Assembly: GCA_024236415.1 (NCBI GenBank)
Contig: JACKKN010000008.1
Location: 62,001-126,000, forward strand
DNA length: 64,000 nt
Origin: Hyphomicrobiales bacterium
Lineage (GTDB): Bacteria > Pseudomonadota > Alphaproteobacteria > Rhodospirillales > JACKKN01
Reading direction: 5' to 3'
Positions 43,422-52,685 of the stretch are shown here, piece after piece (within the stretch, counting starts at the first letter, position 1; each line of letters opens with the position of its first letter). The position numbers were made by a program, and so were the translations under genes. A model generated the notes under the pieces. That model made no database searches. It had not been told where the DNA came from and saw only the letters and a list, made by a program, of their open reading frames with translations.

Positions 43422-44650
43422 CCAAGACCAAGTCCAACCTGCCCGAGGCGTACTACGGCCTGCCGCAGGAGGTCACCTACTGCACCCGCTGCGTCATGTC
43501 CAACCAGCGCCCGGCCTCGACCCCCGAGTTCAAGCACACGACGCACCGCAAGGCCACGGCCCTGCGCATCTGGGACGACGGCGTGTGCGACGCCTGCCGC
43601 TATGCCGAGGTCAAGCGCGAGATCGACTGGGAGGCGCGCGAGAAGGAGCTGCTGGAGCTGCTGGACCGCTACCGGCGCAGCGACGGCGGCTACGACTGCC
43701 TGGTGCCCGGCAGCGGCGGCAAGGACAGCGCCTTCGCCGCCCACCTGCTGAAGTACAAGTACGGCATGAACCCGCTGACCGTGACCTGGCCGCCGATCCT
43801 GTACACCGACGTGGGCCTGACCAACTTCCGCAACTGGATCGAGGTCGGCGGCTTCGACAACATCACCTTCAAGCCCAACGGGCGGGCGCAGAAGCTGCTG
43901 ACCCGCCTGGCCATCGAGAACCTGATGCACCCGTTCCAGACCTTCATCCTGGGGCAGAAGAACCTGGCGCCCAAGATGGCGCTGAAGATGGACATCCCGC
44001 TGGTGTTCTACGGCGAGTCCGAGGCCGAGTACGGCAACCCCATCGCCGAGACCAACAGCTCCCTGCGCGACAAGTCCTACTTCGCCATGGACGACCTTTC
44101 CGAGGTCTACCTGGCCGGGGTGTCGATCCCCGAGCTGATGGAGAAGCACGGCCTGCGCCTGAACGAGATCACGCCCTACCTGCCGCCCAGCAGCGAGGAG
44201 CTGGCGGCCAAGCCGATCGAGGTGCGGTACCTGGGCTACTACGTCAAGTGGACGCCCCAGGAGGCGTACTACTACGCCGTCGAGCACACGGGGTTCGAGG
44301 CCAACCCGGTGCGCACCGAGGGCACCTATTCCAAGTACAACAGCCTGGACGACAAGATCGACGGCTTCCACTACTACACCACCTGGATCAAGTTCGGCCT
44401 GGGCCGGGCGACCTACGACGCCAGCCAGGAGATCCGCAACCGCCACCTGACCCGCGACGAGGCCATCGCCCTGGTGCGCCGCTTCGACGGCGAGTTCCCG
44501 GCGCGCTACTTCCGCGAGGTCATGGACTACATCGGCATGGACCCGGACCATTTCCTGGAGCTGGTGGACAGGTTCCGCTCGCCGCACCTGTGGATGCAGG
44601 ACGGCGACGACTGGGTGCTGCGCCATCCGGTTTGGAACCATGCGGATTGA
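43418..44650 (+). CDS. N-acetyl sugar amidotransferase (WbpG/PseA family)
   Basis: A 410-residue ATP-pyrophosphatase (PP-loop) enzyme that converts an N-acetyl group to an acetamidino group using ammonia from the HisH/HisF pair. Features: an N-terminal zinc-ribbon-like part (CTRCVMSNQRP, then CDACRYAEVK) and the PP-loop signature LVPGSGGKDSAFAAH. Homologues are WbpG and PseA, and PtmG in Campylobacter legionaminic clusters. The position between HisH and PtmE predicts amidinated legionaminic acid. It overlaps hisH by four bases and ptmE by 11. Confidence 0.9.
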   Translation: MTKTKSNLPEAYYGLPQEVTYCTRCVMSNQRPASTPEFKHTTHRKATALRIWDDGVCDACRYAEVKREIDWEAREKELLELLDRYRRSDGGYDCLVPGSGGKDSAFAAHLLKYKYGMNPLTVTWPPILYTDVGLTNFRNWIEVGGFDNITFKPNGRAQKLLTRLAIENLMHPFQTFILGQKNLAPKMALKMDIPLVFYGESEAEYGNPIAETNSSLRDKSYFAMDDLSEVYLAGVSIPELMEKHGLRLNEITPYLPPSSEELAAKPIEVRYLGYYVKWTPQEAYYYAVEHTGFEANPVRTEGTYSKYNSLDDKIDGFHYYTTWIKFGLGRATYDASQEIRNRHLTRDEAIALVRRFDGEFPARYFREVMDYIGMDPDHFLELVDRFRSPHLWMQDGDDWVLRHPVWNHAD

Positions 44651-45761
44651 CCGGATCGACATGGCCGCGGTGAGCACCGATTCCGTCACCGCCCTGATGG
44701 ACCGCTTCGCCGTGTCCCCGGGGGTCTCCATGTGGGAGGTCCTGGCCAAGATCGACGCCAACGGCGAGGGCGTGGCCCTGGTGTTGGACGGCGACCGGCG
44801 CCTGCTGGGCCTGGTCACCGACGGCGATATCCGCCGCGCCATCCTGGCCCACGCCGACTTCGCCCGGCCGGTGGAGGAATTCCTGAAAAGCGGCACCGGC
44901 CGGCGCTGGGCCGAGACCCTGTCGGCGCCGGTGGACGCCACGGCGGCGGACCTGCTGACCCTGATGGAGGTGCGCCTGGTGCGCCACCTGCCGCTGCTGG
45001 ACGGCGACGGCCGGGTCGCCGGCCTGGCCCTGAAGGAGGACCTGGCGGCCGAGCCCGAACTGCCCCTGCGCGCCGTGGTCATGGCCGGCGGCCTGGGCAC
45101 CCGCCTGCGGCCCCTGACCGAGGACACGCCGAAACCGTTGCTGCGGGTCGGCGACAAGCCGGTGATCGAGCACATCGTCGGCCAGCTTCGCAACTCGGGG
45201 GTGCGGCGGGTCAGCATCACCACCCACTACCAGGCCGACAAGATCCGCGACCACTTCGGCGACGGCGACGGCTTCGGCGTCCAGGTCAGCTACACCCACG
45301 AGGAGGAGCCCCTGGGCACCGCCGGGGCCCTGGCCATGGTCGAGGACGCGGGCGAGCCGCTGCTGGTCATCAACGGCGACATCCTGACCGCCGTCGATTT
45401 CCGCGCCATGCTGGCCTTCCACCGCGAGCAGGCGGCGGACATCACCATCGCCGTGCGCAAGTACGACCTGCCGGTGCCCTTCGGCGTGGTCGAGGCCGAC
45501 GGCCCCCGGGTCACCGCCCTGGCCGAGAAGCCGGTGGTGTCGCACTTCATCAACGCCGGCATCTACCTGCTGGAACCGCGCGTGCTGGCCATGATCCCGC
45601 GCCGCGCGCGCACGGACATGACCGACCTGATCCACCGCCTGCTGGACGGCGGCGGCATGGTGGCCAGCTTCCCCATCCACGAATACTGGATCGACATCGG
45701 CCAGATGCGCGACTACATGCGCGCCCAGGCCGACGCCGCGGCCGGGAAGCTGGGGCCGTGA
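44640..45761 (+). CDS. ptmE: GDP-hexosamine nucleotidyltransferase with CBS domains (PtmE)
   Basis: A 373-residue protein with two CBS motifs in the first ~125 residues (LVTDGDIRRAIL is the signature of the first) and a nucleotidyltransferase domain starting AVVMAGGLGTRLRPLTEDTP. The CBS-nucleotidyltransferase combination is the hallmark of PtmE, which makes GDP-glucosamine derivatives and separates the legionaminic from the pseudaminic (UDP-based) route. It sits directly upstream of legB. Confidence 0.9.
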   Translation: MRIDRIDMAAVSTDSVTALMDRFAVSPGVSMWEVLAKIDANGEGVALVLDGDRRLLGLVTDGDIRRAILAHADFARPVEEFLKSGTGRRWAETLSAPVDATAADLLTLMEVRLVRHLPLLDGDGRVAGLALKEDLAAEPELPLRAVVMAGGLGTRLRPLTEDTPKPLLRVGDKPVIEHIVGQLRNSGVRRVSITTHYQADKIRDHFGDGDGFGVQVSYTHEEEPLGTAGALAMVEDAGEPLLVINGDILTAVDFRAMLAFHREQAADITIAVRKYDLPVPFGVVEADGPRVTALAEKPVVSHFINAGIYLLEPRVLAMIPRRARTDMTDLIHRLLDGGGMVASFPIHEYWIDIGQMRDYMRAQADAAAGKLGP

Positions 45762-46741
45762 CCTGGTCCGGCAAATCGGTCCTGGTCACCGGCGCCGGCG
45801 GCTTCATCGGCAGCCACCTGGCCGAGCGCCTGACGGCCGAGGGGGCCCGGGTGCGCGCCCTGGTGCACTACAACGCGCTGGGCTCCGCCGGCTGGCTGGG
45901 CGGGTCCGACATGCGCGGCGACATGGAGGTCCTGTTCGGCGACGTCACCGACTCCGACTTCATGCGCGGCGCCGTGCGCGGCTGCGACGCCGTGTTCCAC
46001 CTGGCGGCCCTGATCGGCATCCCGTATTCCTACCACGCCCCGCGCTCCTATGTGCGGACCAACGTGGAGGGCACCCTGAACCTGCTGGAGGCGGCGCGCG
46101 ACGGCGGGGTGGGGCGCCTGGTCCACACCTCGACCAGCGAGGTCTACGGCAGCGCCCTGAGTGTGCCCATCGCCGAGGACCACCCGCTGCAGGGCCAGTC
46201 GCCCTATTCGGCCAGCAAGATCGGCGCCGACAAGATGGCCGAGGCCTACCACCGCGCCTTCGCCCTGCCGGTGGTCACCCTGCGCCCGTTCAACACCTTC
46301 GGCCCGCGCCAGTCGGCGCGGGCGGTGATCCCCACCATCATCACCCAGGCCCTGGCCGGCGCGGTGGTGCGCCTGGGCAACCTGGCGCCGACCCGGGACT
46401 TCACCTTTGTGGCCGACACCGTGGACGGCCTGGTGCGGGCCGGGTCCGTGCCCGGCATCGAGGGCCGCACCATCCACCTGGGCACCGGGCGCGAGATTTC
46501 CATCGGCGACCTGGTGGGCCTGGTGGGCGCCGCCCTGGGCCGGGACCTGGCGGTGGAGGGCGAGGCCGGCCGCGCCCGCCCGGCGGACAGCGAGGTGGAC
46601 CGCCTGCTGTCCGACAACGCCCTGGCGCGGGAGCTGCTGGGCTGGGCCCCGGCCACGAGCCTGGAGCAGGGCATCGCCCTGACCGCCGCCTGGATCCGCG
46701 ACAACGCCGGGCGCTACCGCGCCGGGACCTATGCCGTCTGA
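45758..46741 (+). CDS. legB: GDP-N-acetylglucosamine 4,6-dehydratase LegB
   Basis: A 327-residue extended-SDR dehydratase. The NAD-binding motif TGAGGFIGSHL lies near residue 11, with TSTSEVYG and the YSASKIGADKM catalytic Tyr-Lys region. The first committed step of legionaminic acid synthesis is the expected role, with GDP-GlcNAc from PtmE. It starts with GTG in a four-base overlap with ptmE (GTGA) and overlaps legC by 11 bases. Confidence 0.9.
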   Translation: MTWSGKSVLVTGAGGFIGSHLAERLTAEGARVRALVHYNALGSAGWLGGSDMRGDMEVLFGDVTDSDFMRGAVRGCDAVFHLAALIGIPYSYHAPRSYVRTNVEGTLNLLEAARDGGVGRLVHTSTSEVYGSALSVPIAEDHPLQGQSPYSASKIGADKMAEAYHRAFALPVVTLRPFNTFGPRQSARAVIPTIITQALAGAVVRLGNLAPTRDFTFVADTVDGLVRAGSVPGIEGRTIHLGTGREISIGDLVGLVGAALGRDLAVEGEAGRARPADSEVDRLLSDNALARELLGWAPATSLEQGIALTAAWIRDNAGRYRAGTYAV

Positions 46742-47894
46742 CCCCTTCATCCCCCTGTCCGAGCCCTGGCTGGCCGGCAACGAGGCCGCCTACCTGGCCG
46801 ACTGCGTGGCCACCAACTGGGTGTCCTCGGCCGGGCCCTACGTGGACCGCTTCGAGGGCATGGTGGCGGGCGCCGTCGGCGCCGCCCACGCCGTGGCCAC
46901 GGCCAGCGGCACGGCGGCCCTGCACACGGCCCTGATGGTGGCCGGGGTGGGACCCGGCGACCTGGTGCTTACCTCGACCCTGACCTTCATCGCCAGCGCC
47001 AACGCCATCGCCTACACCGGCGCCGAACCGGTGCTGGTGGACGCCGACCCGGCCACCTGGCAGATGGACCCGGCGCGGGTCGCCGCCTACCTGGCCGAGG
47101 ACTGCGCCCCGGGTCCCGACGGCCCGGTGGAGAAGGCCAGCGGCCGCCGCGTGGCGGCGGTGATGCCGGTGCACATCCTGGGCCATCCGGTGGACATGGA
47201 CCCGATCCTGGCCGCCGCCCGGGCGCACCGCCTGGTGGTGGTCGAGGACGCCACCGAGAGCCTGGGCGCCCGGTACAAGGGCCGTGCCGCCGGCACCCTG
47301 GGCGACCTGGCGGCGTTCAGCTTCAACGGCAACAAGCTGGTCACCTGCGGCGGCGGCGGCATGGTGGTTACGGGTGACGGCGCCCTGGCCGCCCGGGCCC
47401 GCCACCTGACCACCCAGGCCAAGTCCGACCCCGTCGAATCCGAGCACGACGCGCTGGGCTACAACTACCGCCTGACCAACATTCAGGCCGCCGTGGGCTG
47501 CGCCCAGATGGAGCGCCTGGACACCATGGTGGCGGCGCGGCGGCGCATCGCCGCCGCCTACCGCGACGCCTTCGCCGGGGTCGCCGGGCTGGCCTTCATG
47601 CCCGCCGCCGACTGGGCCGAGCCGGTGTTCTGGCTGTCCACGGTGCGCATCGACCGGGAAATTTTCGGCGCCGACCGGCGCGCCGTGTTGGCGCGCCTGG
47701 CGGAAAAGGGCATCCAGGCGCGGCCCCTGTGGCAGCCCCTGCACCGGGGCGCGGTGCACGGCGGCGCCCGCTGCCTGGGCGGCGCCGTGGCCGAAGCGTT
47801 GCAGGATCAGGCCCTGAGCCTGCCGTCGTCGGGCAGCCTGACCGACGCCGACCAGGCGCGGGTGGTGGCGGCGGTGCTGGCGTGCCGGGCATGA
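46731..47894 (+). CDS. legC: PLP-dependent aminotransferase LegC
   Basis: A 387-residue DegT/DnrJ/EryC1 aminotransferase that adds an amino group at C4 of the LegB product. Family features: ASGTAALHTALMVAGVGPGD (PLP phosphate site), VVEDATESLGARYKGR and the PLP-binding lysine in FSFNGNKLVTCGGGGM. The size and the downstream sugar partner agree with LegC. It overlaps the following glycosyltransferase-like gene by four bases. Confidence 0.92.
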   Translation: MPSDPFIPLSEPWLAGNEAAYLADCVATNWVSSAGPYVDRFEGMVAGAVGAAHAVATASGTAALHTALMVAGVGPGDLVLTSTLTFIASANAIAYTGAEPVLVDADPATWQMDPARVAAYLAEDCAPGPDGPVEKASGRRVAAVMPVHILGHPVDMDPILAAARAHRLVVVEDATESLGARYKGRAAGTLGDLAAFSFNGNKLVTCGGGGMVVTGDGALAARARHLTTQAKSDPVESEHDALGYNYRLTNIQAAVGCAQMERLDTMVAARRRIAAAYRDAFAGVAGLAFMPAADWAEPVFWLSTVRIDREIFGADRRAVLARLAEKGIQARPLWQPLHRGAVHGGARCLGGAVAEALQDQALSLPSSGSLTDADQARVVAAVLACRA

Positions 47895-48706
47895 CCGCGT
47901 TCGGCCGCGACCCCGGCCGCGTGGTGATCGGCGCCGCGGTGGGCTACGGCTACGCCGACCTCAAGCCCTTCGTCCTGTCCCTGGCCGACACCGGATACGA
48001 CGGCCACGTCTGCCTGCTGGTGTCGCGCGCCGAGACCGACACGGACAGCATCGCGGCCTTGCAGGCCCTGGGGGTCGACGTGGAGTCCTTCGAGACCTGG
48101 CGGTTCATGCCCATGTGCGTGCATTTGGCCAGGTATATCAAATACTTCGAGTACCTGGACGGGCACTCGTTCGAGCGCGTGATGCTGTCCGACACCCGCG
48201 ACGTGGTGTTCCAGAAGGACCCCTTCGACATCGGCCTGCCCGGCGACCTGCACTACTTCGCCGAGGACCGCGGCGTGCGCATCGGCAACTGCCGCGACAA
48301 CTCCAACTGGGTGCGCAGCGCCTTGGGCCAGGCGGCCCTGGACGCCATCGCCGCCAAGGCCATCTCGTGTTCGGGCATCACGCTGGGCAACCGGCGCGGC
48401 ATCATGCGCTATCTGATCACCATGCTGCAGCTTGCCGGGCAGGCCGACGCCGGGTCGCTGCGCATCGACGGCATCGACCAGGGCCTGCACAACGTGCTGG
48501 TCCACGGCGGCATGGTCGACGGCGCCCTGCTGGTGGAGAACGCCCGCCACGTGAACACCATGGGCCACCTGCCGGGGGAGGCGATCCGGGTCTCGGACCG
48601 GGCCATCGCCGAGAACGCCGACGGCACGGTCAGCGCCGTCCTGCACCAGTACGACTACGACCCCCACCAGGCCATCCACGATGCGGTGCGGCGACGCTAT
48701 GGTTGA
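47891..48706 (+). CDS. Putative glycosyltransferase with DxD-like motif
   Basis: A 271-residue soluble protein. ERVMLSDTRDVVFQKDPF resembles the DxD region of GT8-like and related glycosyltransferases that bind a nucleotide sugar and metal, and a Rossmann-type opening (VVIGAAVGYGYADLKPFVLS) precedes it. It is the last gene of the sugar operon, just before flagellin, so it could add or extend the flagellin glycan. The acceptor and donor are not known, and the family call is moderate. Confidence 0.6.
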   Translation: MTAFGRDPGRVVIGAAVGYGYADLKPFVLSLADTGYDGHVCLLVSRAETDTDSIAALQALGVDVESFETWRFMPMCVHLARYIKYFEYLDGHSFERVMLSDTRDVVFQKDPFDIGLPGDLHYFAEDRGVRIGNCRDNSNWVRSALGQAALDAIAAKAISCSGITLGNRRGIMRYLITMLQLAGQADAGSLRIDGIDQGLHNVLVHGGMVDGALLVENARHVNTMGHLPGEAIRVSDRAIAENADGTVSAVLHQYDYDPHQAIHDAVRRRYG

Positions 48707-48846
48707 GGCCGCCGGGGGCGGTTAACTGGGTATTCAAGAATCCCTATGGCATTGTCGTAACGGATATGTTAACGTTCTGCCTGAATCGAGTGGCATGCCA
48801 AGAAAGGCGTGTAAATTCAGAAGTTCTCTAGAATAGGAGAATCCAC
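48707..48846 (+). promoter_or_regulatory. Flagellin upstream region with three GANTC sites
   Basis: This 140-base region is AT-rich and holds three GANTC sites (48738-48742, 48783-48787, 48839-48843) and two GTTAAC hexamers (48720-48725 and one near 48768). The ribosome site AGGAGA lies at 48835-48840. No -24/-12 sequence with the correct GG-N10-GC spacing and no convincing sigma-28 promoter were found. Confidence 0.4.
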
Positions 48847-49761
48847 GTGGCCGATATCACTCTATCGACAGCAGTCCGTTCGAACCTGCTGGCCCTTCAA
48901 CGCACGACTGGACTGATCGACCGGACGCAAGGCCGTCTGGCGACGGGTCTCGCCATTTCGAGCCCGGTTGACGACGCGGTGAAGTTCTTCCAGGGCAAGG
49001 CCCTGAGCAACCGTGCCGCCGACCTGTCCGACCGCAAGTCGGCGATCGACCAGGGTGTCAGCACCCTGGAAACCGCCCTCCAGGCGGCGGACGCCATCGA
49101 AAGCCTGACCGAACAGCTCAAGGGTATCATCGACAGCGCCCGAAGCGGTTCGACCTCGCAGCGCGCGGAGTTCGCCAAGCAGCTTCGCGAAGTGGCCAAG
49201 CAGATCGAGAAACTGGTGAACGACGCGACGTACCAGGGCCTCAACCTGCTGAACTCCACGTCCTCCAAGCTTTCGGTCCGGTTCAGCGACAAGACGGACT
49301 CGAAACTGGATGTGGACGGCGTCGACTTCCAGTCCAGCGCCTACTTCCTGGACTCCGCCGGCGCGGCGATCGGTGCACCGGCCGTCAGCACCGACGCGGT
49401 GGTCAGCGGCGCCCTGGGCTTCGATACCACCCTGTCCGCGTACAACTTCGACGACGCCGTCGAGCTGGCGTCGTTCAACGCGCGCGCCGACGTCGCGGTG
49501 ACGCGTATCGAGAAGACCATCGGCAACCTGCAGGCCAAAGCGGCCTCGCTGGCCAACAACGTGGCCATCCTGCAGGTGCGGTCGGACTTCACCCAGGAGT
49601 ACGTGAACGTGCTCGACTCGGGTGCCGGCAAGCTGACCGTGGCCGACCTCAACGAGGAAGGCGCCAACCTGCTGGCCCTGCAGACGCGCCAGCAGCTGGG
49701 CATCCAGGCCTTGGCCTTCGCGGGTCAGTCCGAGCAGTCCATCCTTGGTCTGTTCCGGTAA
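48847..49761 (+). CDS. fliC: Flagellin
   Basis: A 304-residue filament subunit. The N-terminal D0/D1 helices are typical (TAVRSNLLALQRTTGLIDRT, then GRLATGLAISSPVDDAVKFF), and the C-terminal helix ends in LALQTRQQLGIQALAFAG and the Q-SILGLFR end. The central variable part (about 145-200) is short with several Ser/Thr, candidate glycan sites. The GTG start follows AGGAGA. Codon use is less GC-rich than in the neighbours, as expected for a highly expressed gene. It is next to flbT-flaF and glycan genes. Only one flagellin gene is present here. Confidence 0.95.
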   Translation: MADITLSTAVRSNLLALQRTTGLIDRTQGRLATGLAISSPVDDAVKFFQGKALSNRAADLSDRKSAIDQGVSTLETALQAADAIESLTEQLKGIIDSARSGSTSQRAEFAKQLREVAKQIEKLVNDATYQGLNLLNSTSSKLSVRFSDKTDSKLDVDGVDFQSSAYFLDSAGAAIGAPAVSTDAVVSGALGFDTTLSAYNFDDAVELASFNARADVAVTRIEKTIGNLQAKAASLANNVAILQVRSDFTQEYVNVLDSGAGKLTVADLNEEGANLLALQTRQQLGIQALAFAGQSEQSILGLFR

Positions 49762-49779
49762 GTCCCGCCCAACGTCATC

Positions 49780-49822
49780 GGAGGCCGAGCGGGGCGCGGG
49801 CCCCCTCGGCCTCCGTTACGTT
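49780..49822 (+). terminator. Rho-independent terminator after flagellin
   Basis: A perfect 10-bp stem GGAGGCCGAG / CTCGGCCTCC (49780-49789 and 49805-49814) with a GC-rich loop is followed by GTTACGTTT. It lies 19 bases after the flagellin stop. The T run is weak, so some readthrough into flbT is possible. Confidence 0.75.
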
Positions 49823-49887
49823 TAGGCCGGGGCGCCGTGGTGCCGGTGACCGTGCAACTGGCCATGGGGCGACCCGGGGGGCGATGA

Positions 49888-50394
49888 ATGCCGCTGAAAA
49901 TCCACCTGCGCAAGGGGCAGAAGATCATCATCAACGGCGCGGTCCTGGAGAACGTGACCACCCACAACGTGTCGCTGCTGGTCATGAACGACGCCGCCAT
50001 CCTGCGCGACACCGACGTGCTAACCCCGGACGACGCCGTCACCCCCTCGGCGCGGGCCTATTACGCCCTGCAATGCCTGTATCTGTTCCCCGGCGATTCC
50101 CAGAAGCATTTACCGGTTCTTAAAGAGTTTCTTGAAAGCTACCTGCGTGCGGCACCCAGTTCAAAACCCATCATCGACGAGATCTTCCGCCTCGTCGATG
50201 ATGGGCGTTTGTACAAGGCCCTGAAGAAGGGGCAGGACCTCATCGCCCACGAACAGAAGGTGTTGTCTCATGTACACCAAACACTTAGTGAAGAATTACG
50301 AGACGCCGCCTCCGGGGGGGAATCCGAGGGAGACGGAGGCCTGGGCGCTGATGCAGGCGGCCGTGCGCATGAATCAGGCGAGGGAGACCGGTGA
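49888..50394 (+). CDS. flbT: Flagellin translation repressor FlbT
   Basis: A 168-residue RNA-binding regulator that limits flagellin translation. The family core is complete (LKIHLRKGQKIIINGAVLEN, then SARAYYALQCLYLFPGD and GRLYKALKKGQDLIAHE). FlbT is normally about 130-150 residues; the last ~30 here (from about SGGESEG) are low complexity and overlap the flaF coding region by 125 bases. Either the two genes share this stretch in different frames or a small indel has moved the FlbT stop. Confidence 0.92.
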   Translation: MPLKIHLRKGQKIIINGAVLENVTTHNVSLLVMNDAAILRDTDVLTPDDAVTPSARAYYALQCLYLFPGDSQKHLPVLKEFLESYLRAAPSSKPIIDEIFRLVDDGRLYKALKKGQDLIAHEQKVLSHVHQTLSEELRDAASGGESEGDGGLGADAGGRAHESGEGDR

Positions 50395-50734
50395 CAAGGG
50401 CGCCATGCTGGCCGCGGTGCGGCTGAACTGGCAGCTCTGGACCATCATCCAGGCCGATCTGCTGGCCCCCGATTGCCAGGTCGAGTTGGAGTTGCGCGGC
50501 AACGTCCTGTCCCTGGCCAAGTTCATCGACAAGCACACGGTGCAGTTCCTGGGTGACCCCCAGGGCGACAGGCTGGACGTGCTGATCAACATCAACCGCG
50601 AACTTTCCGCCGGCATGTACACCGTGCCCGCCGGCGACGGCGAGACCGAGGCCGCGGCCCAACAGCCGGCCGCCCCGGCCGCCGAACCGGGCGCGTCGGC
50701 GCCGGGGCCGAAGTTCGAGGACACCCTGGCATGA
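50270..50734 (+). CDS. flaF: Flagellin regulatory/secretion factor FlaF
   Basis: A 154-residue protein with the FlaF pattern: NPRETEAWALMQAAVRMNQA, LNWQLWTIIQADL and LDVLININRELSAGM. The last 40 residues are Ala/Pro-rich and disordered. FlaF is needed for flagellin production in Caulobacter and works against FlbT. It overlaps flbT by 125 bases in another frame, and its stop overlaps the start of the FlmG-like gene by four bases. A second FlaF-like gene is at 40.8 kb. Confidence 0.88.
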   Translation: MYTKHLVKNYETPPPGGNPRETEAWALMQAAVRMNQARETGDKGAMLAAVRLNWQLWTIIQADLLAPDCQVELELRGNVLSLAKFIDKHTVQFLGDPQGDRLDVLININRELSAGMYTVPAGDGETEAAAQQPAAPAAEPGASAPGPKFEDTLA

Positions 50735-52659
50735 GCGAAAGCGTGGTCGAACTCGACCAGGCCAGCGGCGCCGACCGCGACAGGTTCCTCCAGGCCGCCG
50801 AGCACCTGGTGGCCGACGGCCGCTGGGCCGAGGTGGGCGACCTGGCCGAGACCTTCATCAACGGCACCGGCGGCAGCGCCGACTCCTTCTTCCTGCTGGC
50901 CCTGTCGGCGTTCATGGACGAGGACTTCGCCAGCGCCCTGGACTTCGGCCAGACCGCCTTCGACCTGAACGCCGACGCCGCCGAGGTGGCCGGCTTCCTG
51001 TCCACCACCTTCGCCCTGGTGGGCAACATCCACCAGGCGTCGTTCTTCGCCAAGATGGCCTCGGCCCTGCCGCCCGATGCGCGCCTGCGCGCCTGGATCC
51101 CCGACGCGGTGCCCGATTTCGCCAACGCCTTCGCCGAGATCCGCGAGCGGCCCCTGTTGCAGCGCGCCGCCGTGGCCGCCGGCCAGAACCGCATGCTGGA
51201 CGCCGAGCACTGGTTCCGCCAGCACCTGCAGGTGGACCCGGCCAGCCGCGACGCCTACCTGGGCCTGGCCCACTGCCTGATGTCGCAGGAGCGGTTCCAG
51301 GAGGCGGTCGAGAACCTGCGCGCCGGCCGCCACACCCTGCCCGGCGACGCCGAGATCGCCAGCCAGCTCGGCGCCGGCCTGGGCGCCCTGGGCCGCTTCG
51401 CCGAAAGCCGCGGCTGCCACCGCGCCGCCATGGCCGCCGCGCCCGACGACCCGGTGATCCACGCTCGCGCCGCGCAGGACCTGATGCTGGACCCCGACGT
51501 CCCGGCCCGCGACCTGCCGCCGGTCTTCCGCGCCTGGGGCGCGCGCTTCGGCAGCACCGTTTCCCTGGGGCCCGAGCGCGCCCGCGACCCGGGCAAGGAG
51601 CGCCTGACCCTGGCCTACCTGGTGGGCGGCGTCGGCGGCCGGCCCGGCGCCTCGGCCCTGGCGGCGACCCTGGCCCGCCATGACCCGCAGCGGTTCCGCG
51701 TGTTCGGCTTCGGCTTCGGCGCCCTGACCGACGCCCAGAACATCGAGTTCCAGAAGTGCTTCGAGGGCTGGCAGGACGTGCGCGACGTGGACCCCATCAC
51801 CTTTGGCACCATGGTCGGGGCCGAACAGGTGGACATCCTGGTCGACCTGTCGGGCTTCCGCGCGCCCAGCCTGCTGACCGCCTTCGGCGCCCGCATGGCG
51901 CCGGTCCAGGTCTCGTGGGGCGGCGGCAAGGCGGGCACCGGCCTGGCCTGCATGGACGCCCTGCTGTCCGACGCCTTCCTGGACCCCGACGACAGCGACG
52001 ATTATGCCGAGCGGGTGCTGCGCCTGGACCACGGCGCCGTGGTGGTGGACCTGCCCACGGACGGCGTGCTGGACGAGGCCGCCGGCCGCGACGGCGGCCT
52101 GGTGTTCGGTGCCGACGCGCCGCTGTCCGAGCTGTCGGTGCAGACGGTCGAGGCCTGGGCCGGGGTCCTGCACGGGGCGCCGGACAGCCAGCTTCTGCTG
52201 CTGGACCACAACTTCCGCGCCGAGGAGAACACCCAGCGCCTGCTGGAGATGTTCGGCAACTTCGGCCTGGCGCACCGGGTCGACGTGGTCAACGAGAAGT
52301 CCATGGTCAACTTCTTCCGCACCGTGGACGTGGCCCTGGTGCCGGTGCGCTCGACCCGGCCCGAAGTGGTGGTCAACGCCCTGTGGGCCGGCGCCCCGGT
52401 GGTCTGCCTGGCCGGCGAGGGCCGCACCGGGCGCGAGCCGGGCGCCGTGCTGGCGGCGCTGGACCTGGGCGACACCTGCCTGGCCGACGACGCCGGCGAC
52501 TACGCCGCCAAGGCCCTGGCCTGGGCCGGCGACGCGGCGCGGCGCACGGAATTCGCCCAGGGCATCCGGGCGCGCCTGCGCGCGGCCCCGCTGTTCGACG
52601 CCGGCGCCCGCGCCGCCGACCTGGAACGCGCCTACGAAACGCTGTGGCGGGGCGCCTGA
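50731..52659 (+). CDS. FlmG-like flagellin glycosyltransferase (TPR plus GT-B/OGT-like domain)
   Basis: A 642-residue two-domain protein. The N-terminal ~265 residues are helical TPR-like repeats (HWFRQHLQVDPASRDAYLGL is a clear unit). The C-terminal ~360 residues are a GT-B fold resembling O-GlcNAc transferases (LVDLSGFRAPSLLTAFGARM, then PVQVSWGG and the VVVNALWAGAPVVCLAGEG region). This is the build of Caulobacter FlmG, in which the TPR part binds flagellin and the GT part transfers a nonulosonic acid. It is cotranscribed with flaF and two Maf genes. The specific sugar is inferred. Confidence 0.8.
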   Translation: MSESVVELDQASGADRDRFLQAAEHLVADGRWAEVGDLAETFINGTGGSADSFFLLALSAFMDEDFASALDFGQTAFDLNADAAEVAGFLSTTFALVGNIHQASFFAKMASALPPDARLRAWIPDAVPDFANAFAEIRERPLLQRAAVAAGQNRMLDAEHWFRQHLQVDPASRDAYLGLAHCLMSQERFQEAVENLRAGRHTLPGDAEIASQLGAGLGALGRFAESRGCHRAAMAAAPDDPVIHARAAQDLMLDPDVPARDLPPVFRAWGARFGSTVSLGPERARDPGKERLTLAYLVGGVGGRPGASALAATLARHDPQRFRVFGFGFGALTDAQNIEFQKCFEGWQDVRDVDPITFGTMVGAEQVDILVDLSGFRAPSLLTAFGARMAPVQVSWGGGKAGTGLACMDALLSDAFLDPDDSDDYAERVLRLDHGAVVVDLPTDGVLDEAAGRDGGLVFGADAPLSELSVQTVEAWAGVLHGAPDSQLLLLDHNFRAEENTQRLLEMFGNFGLAHRVDVVNEKSMVNFFRTVDVALVPVRSTRPEVVVNALWAGAPVVCLAGEGRTGREPGAVLAALDLGDTCLADDAGDYAAKALAWAGDAARRTEFAQGIRARLRAAPLFDAGARAADLERAYETLWRGA

Positions 52660-52685
52660 CGCCGCCGCCGGAGGGGGCGCCCACC

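Noticed and set aside
48707..48846. A -24/-12 promoter for flagellin
   Set aside because: TGGCAT occurs twice but neither has GC at the required spacing.
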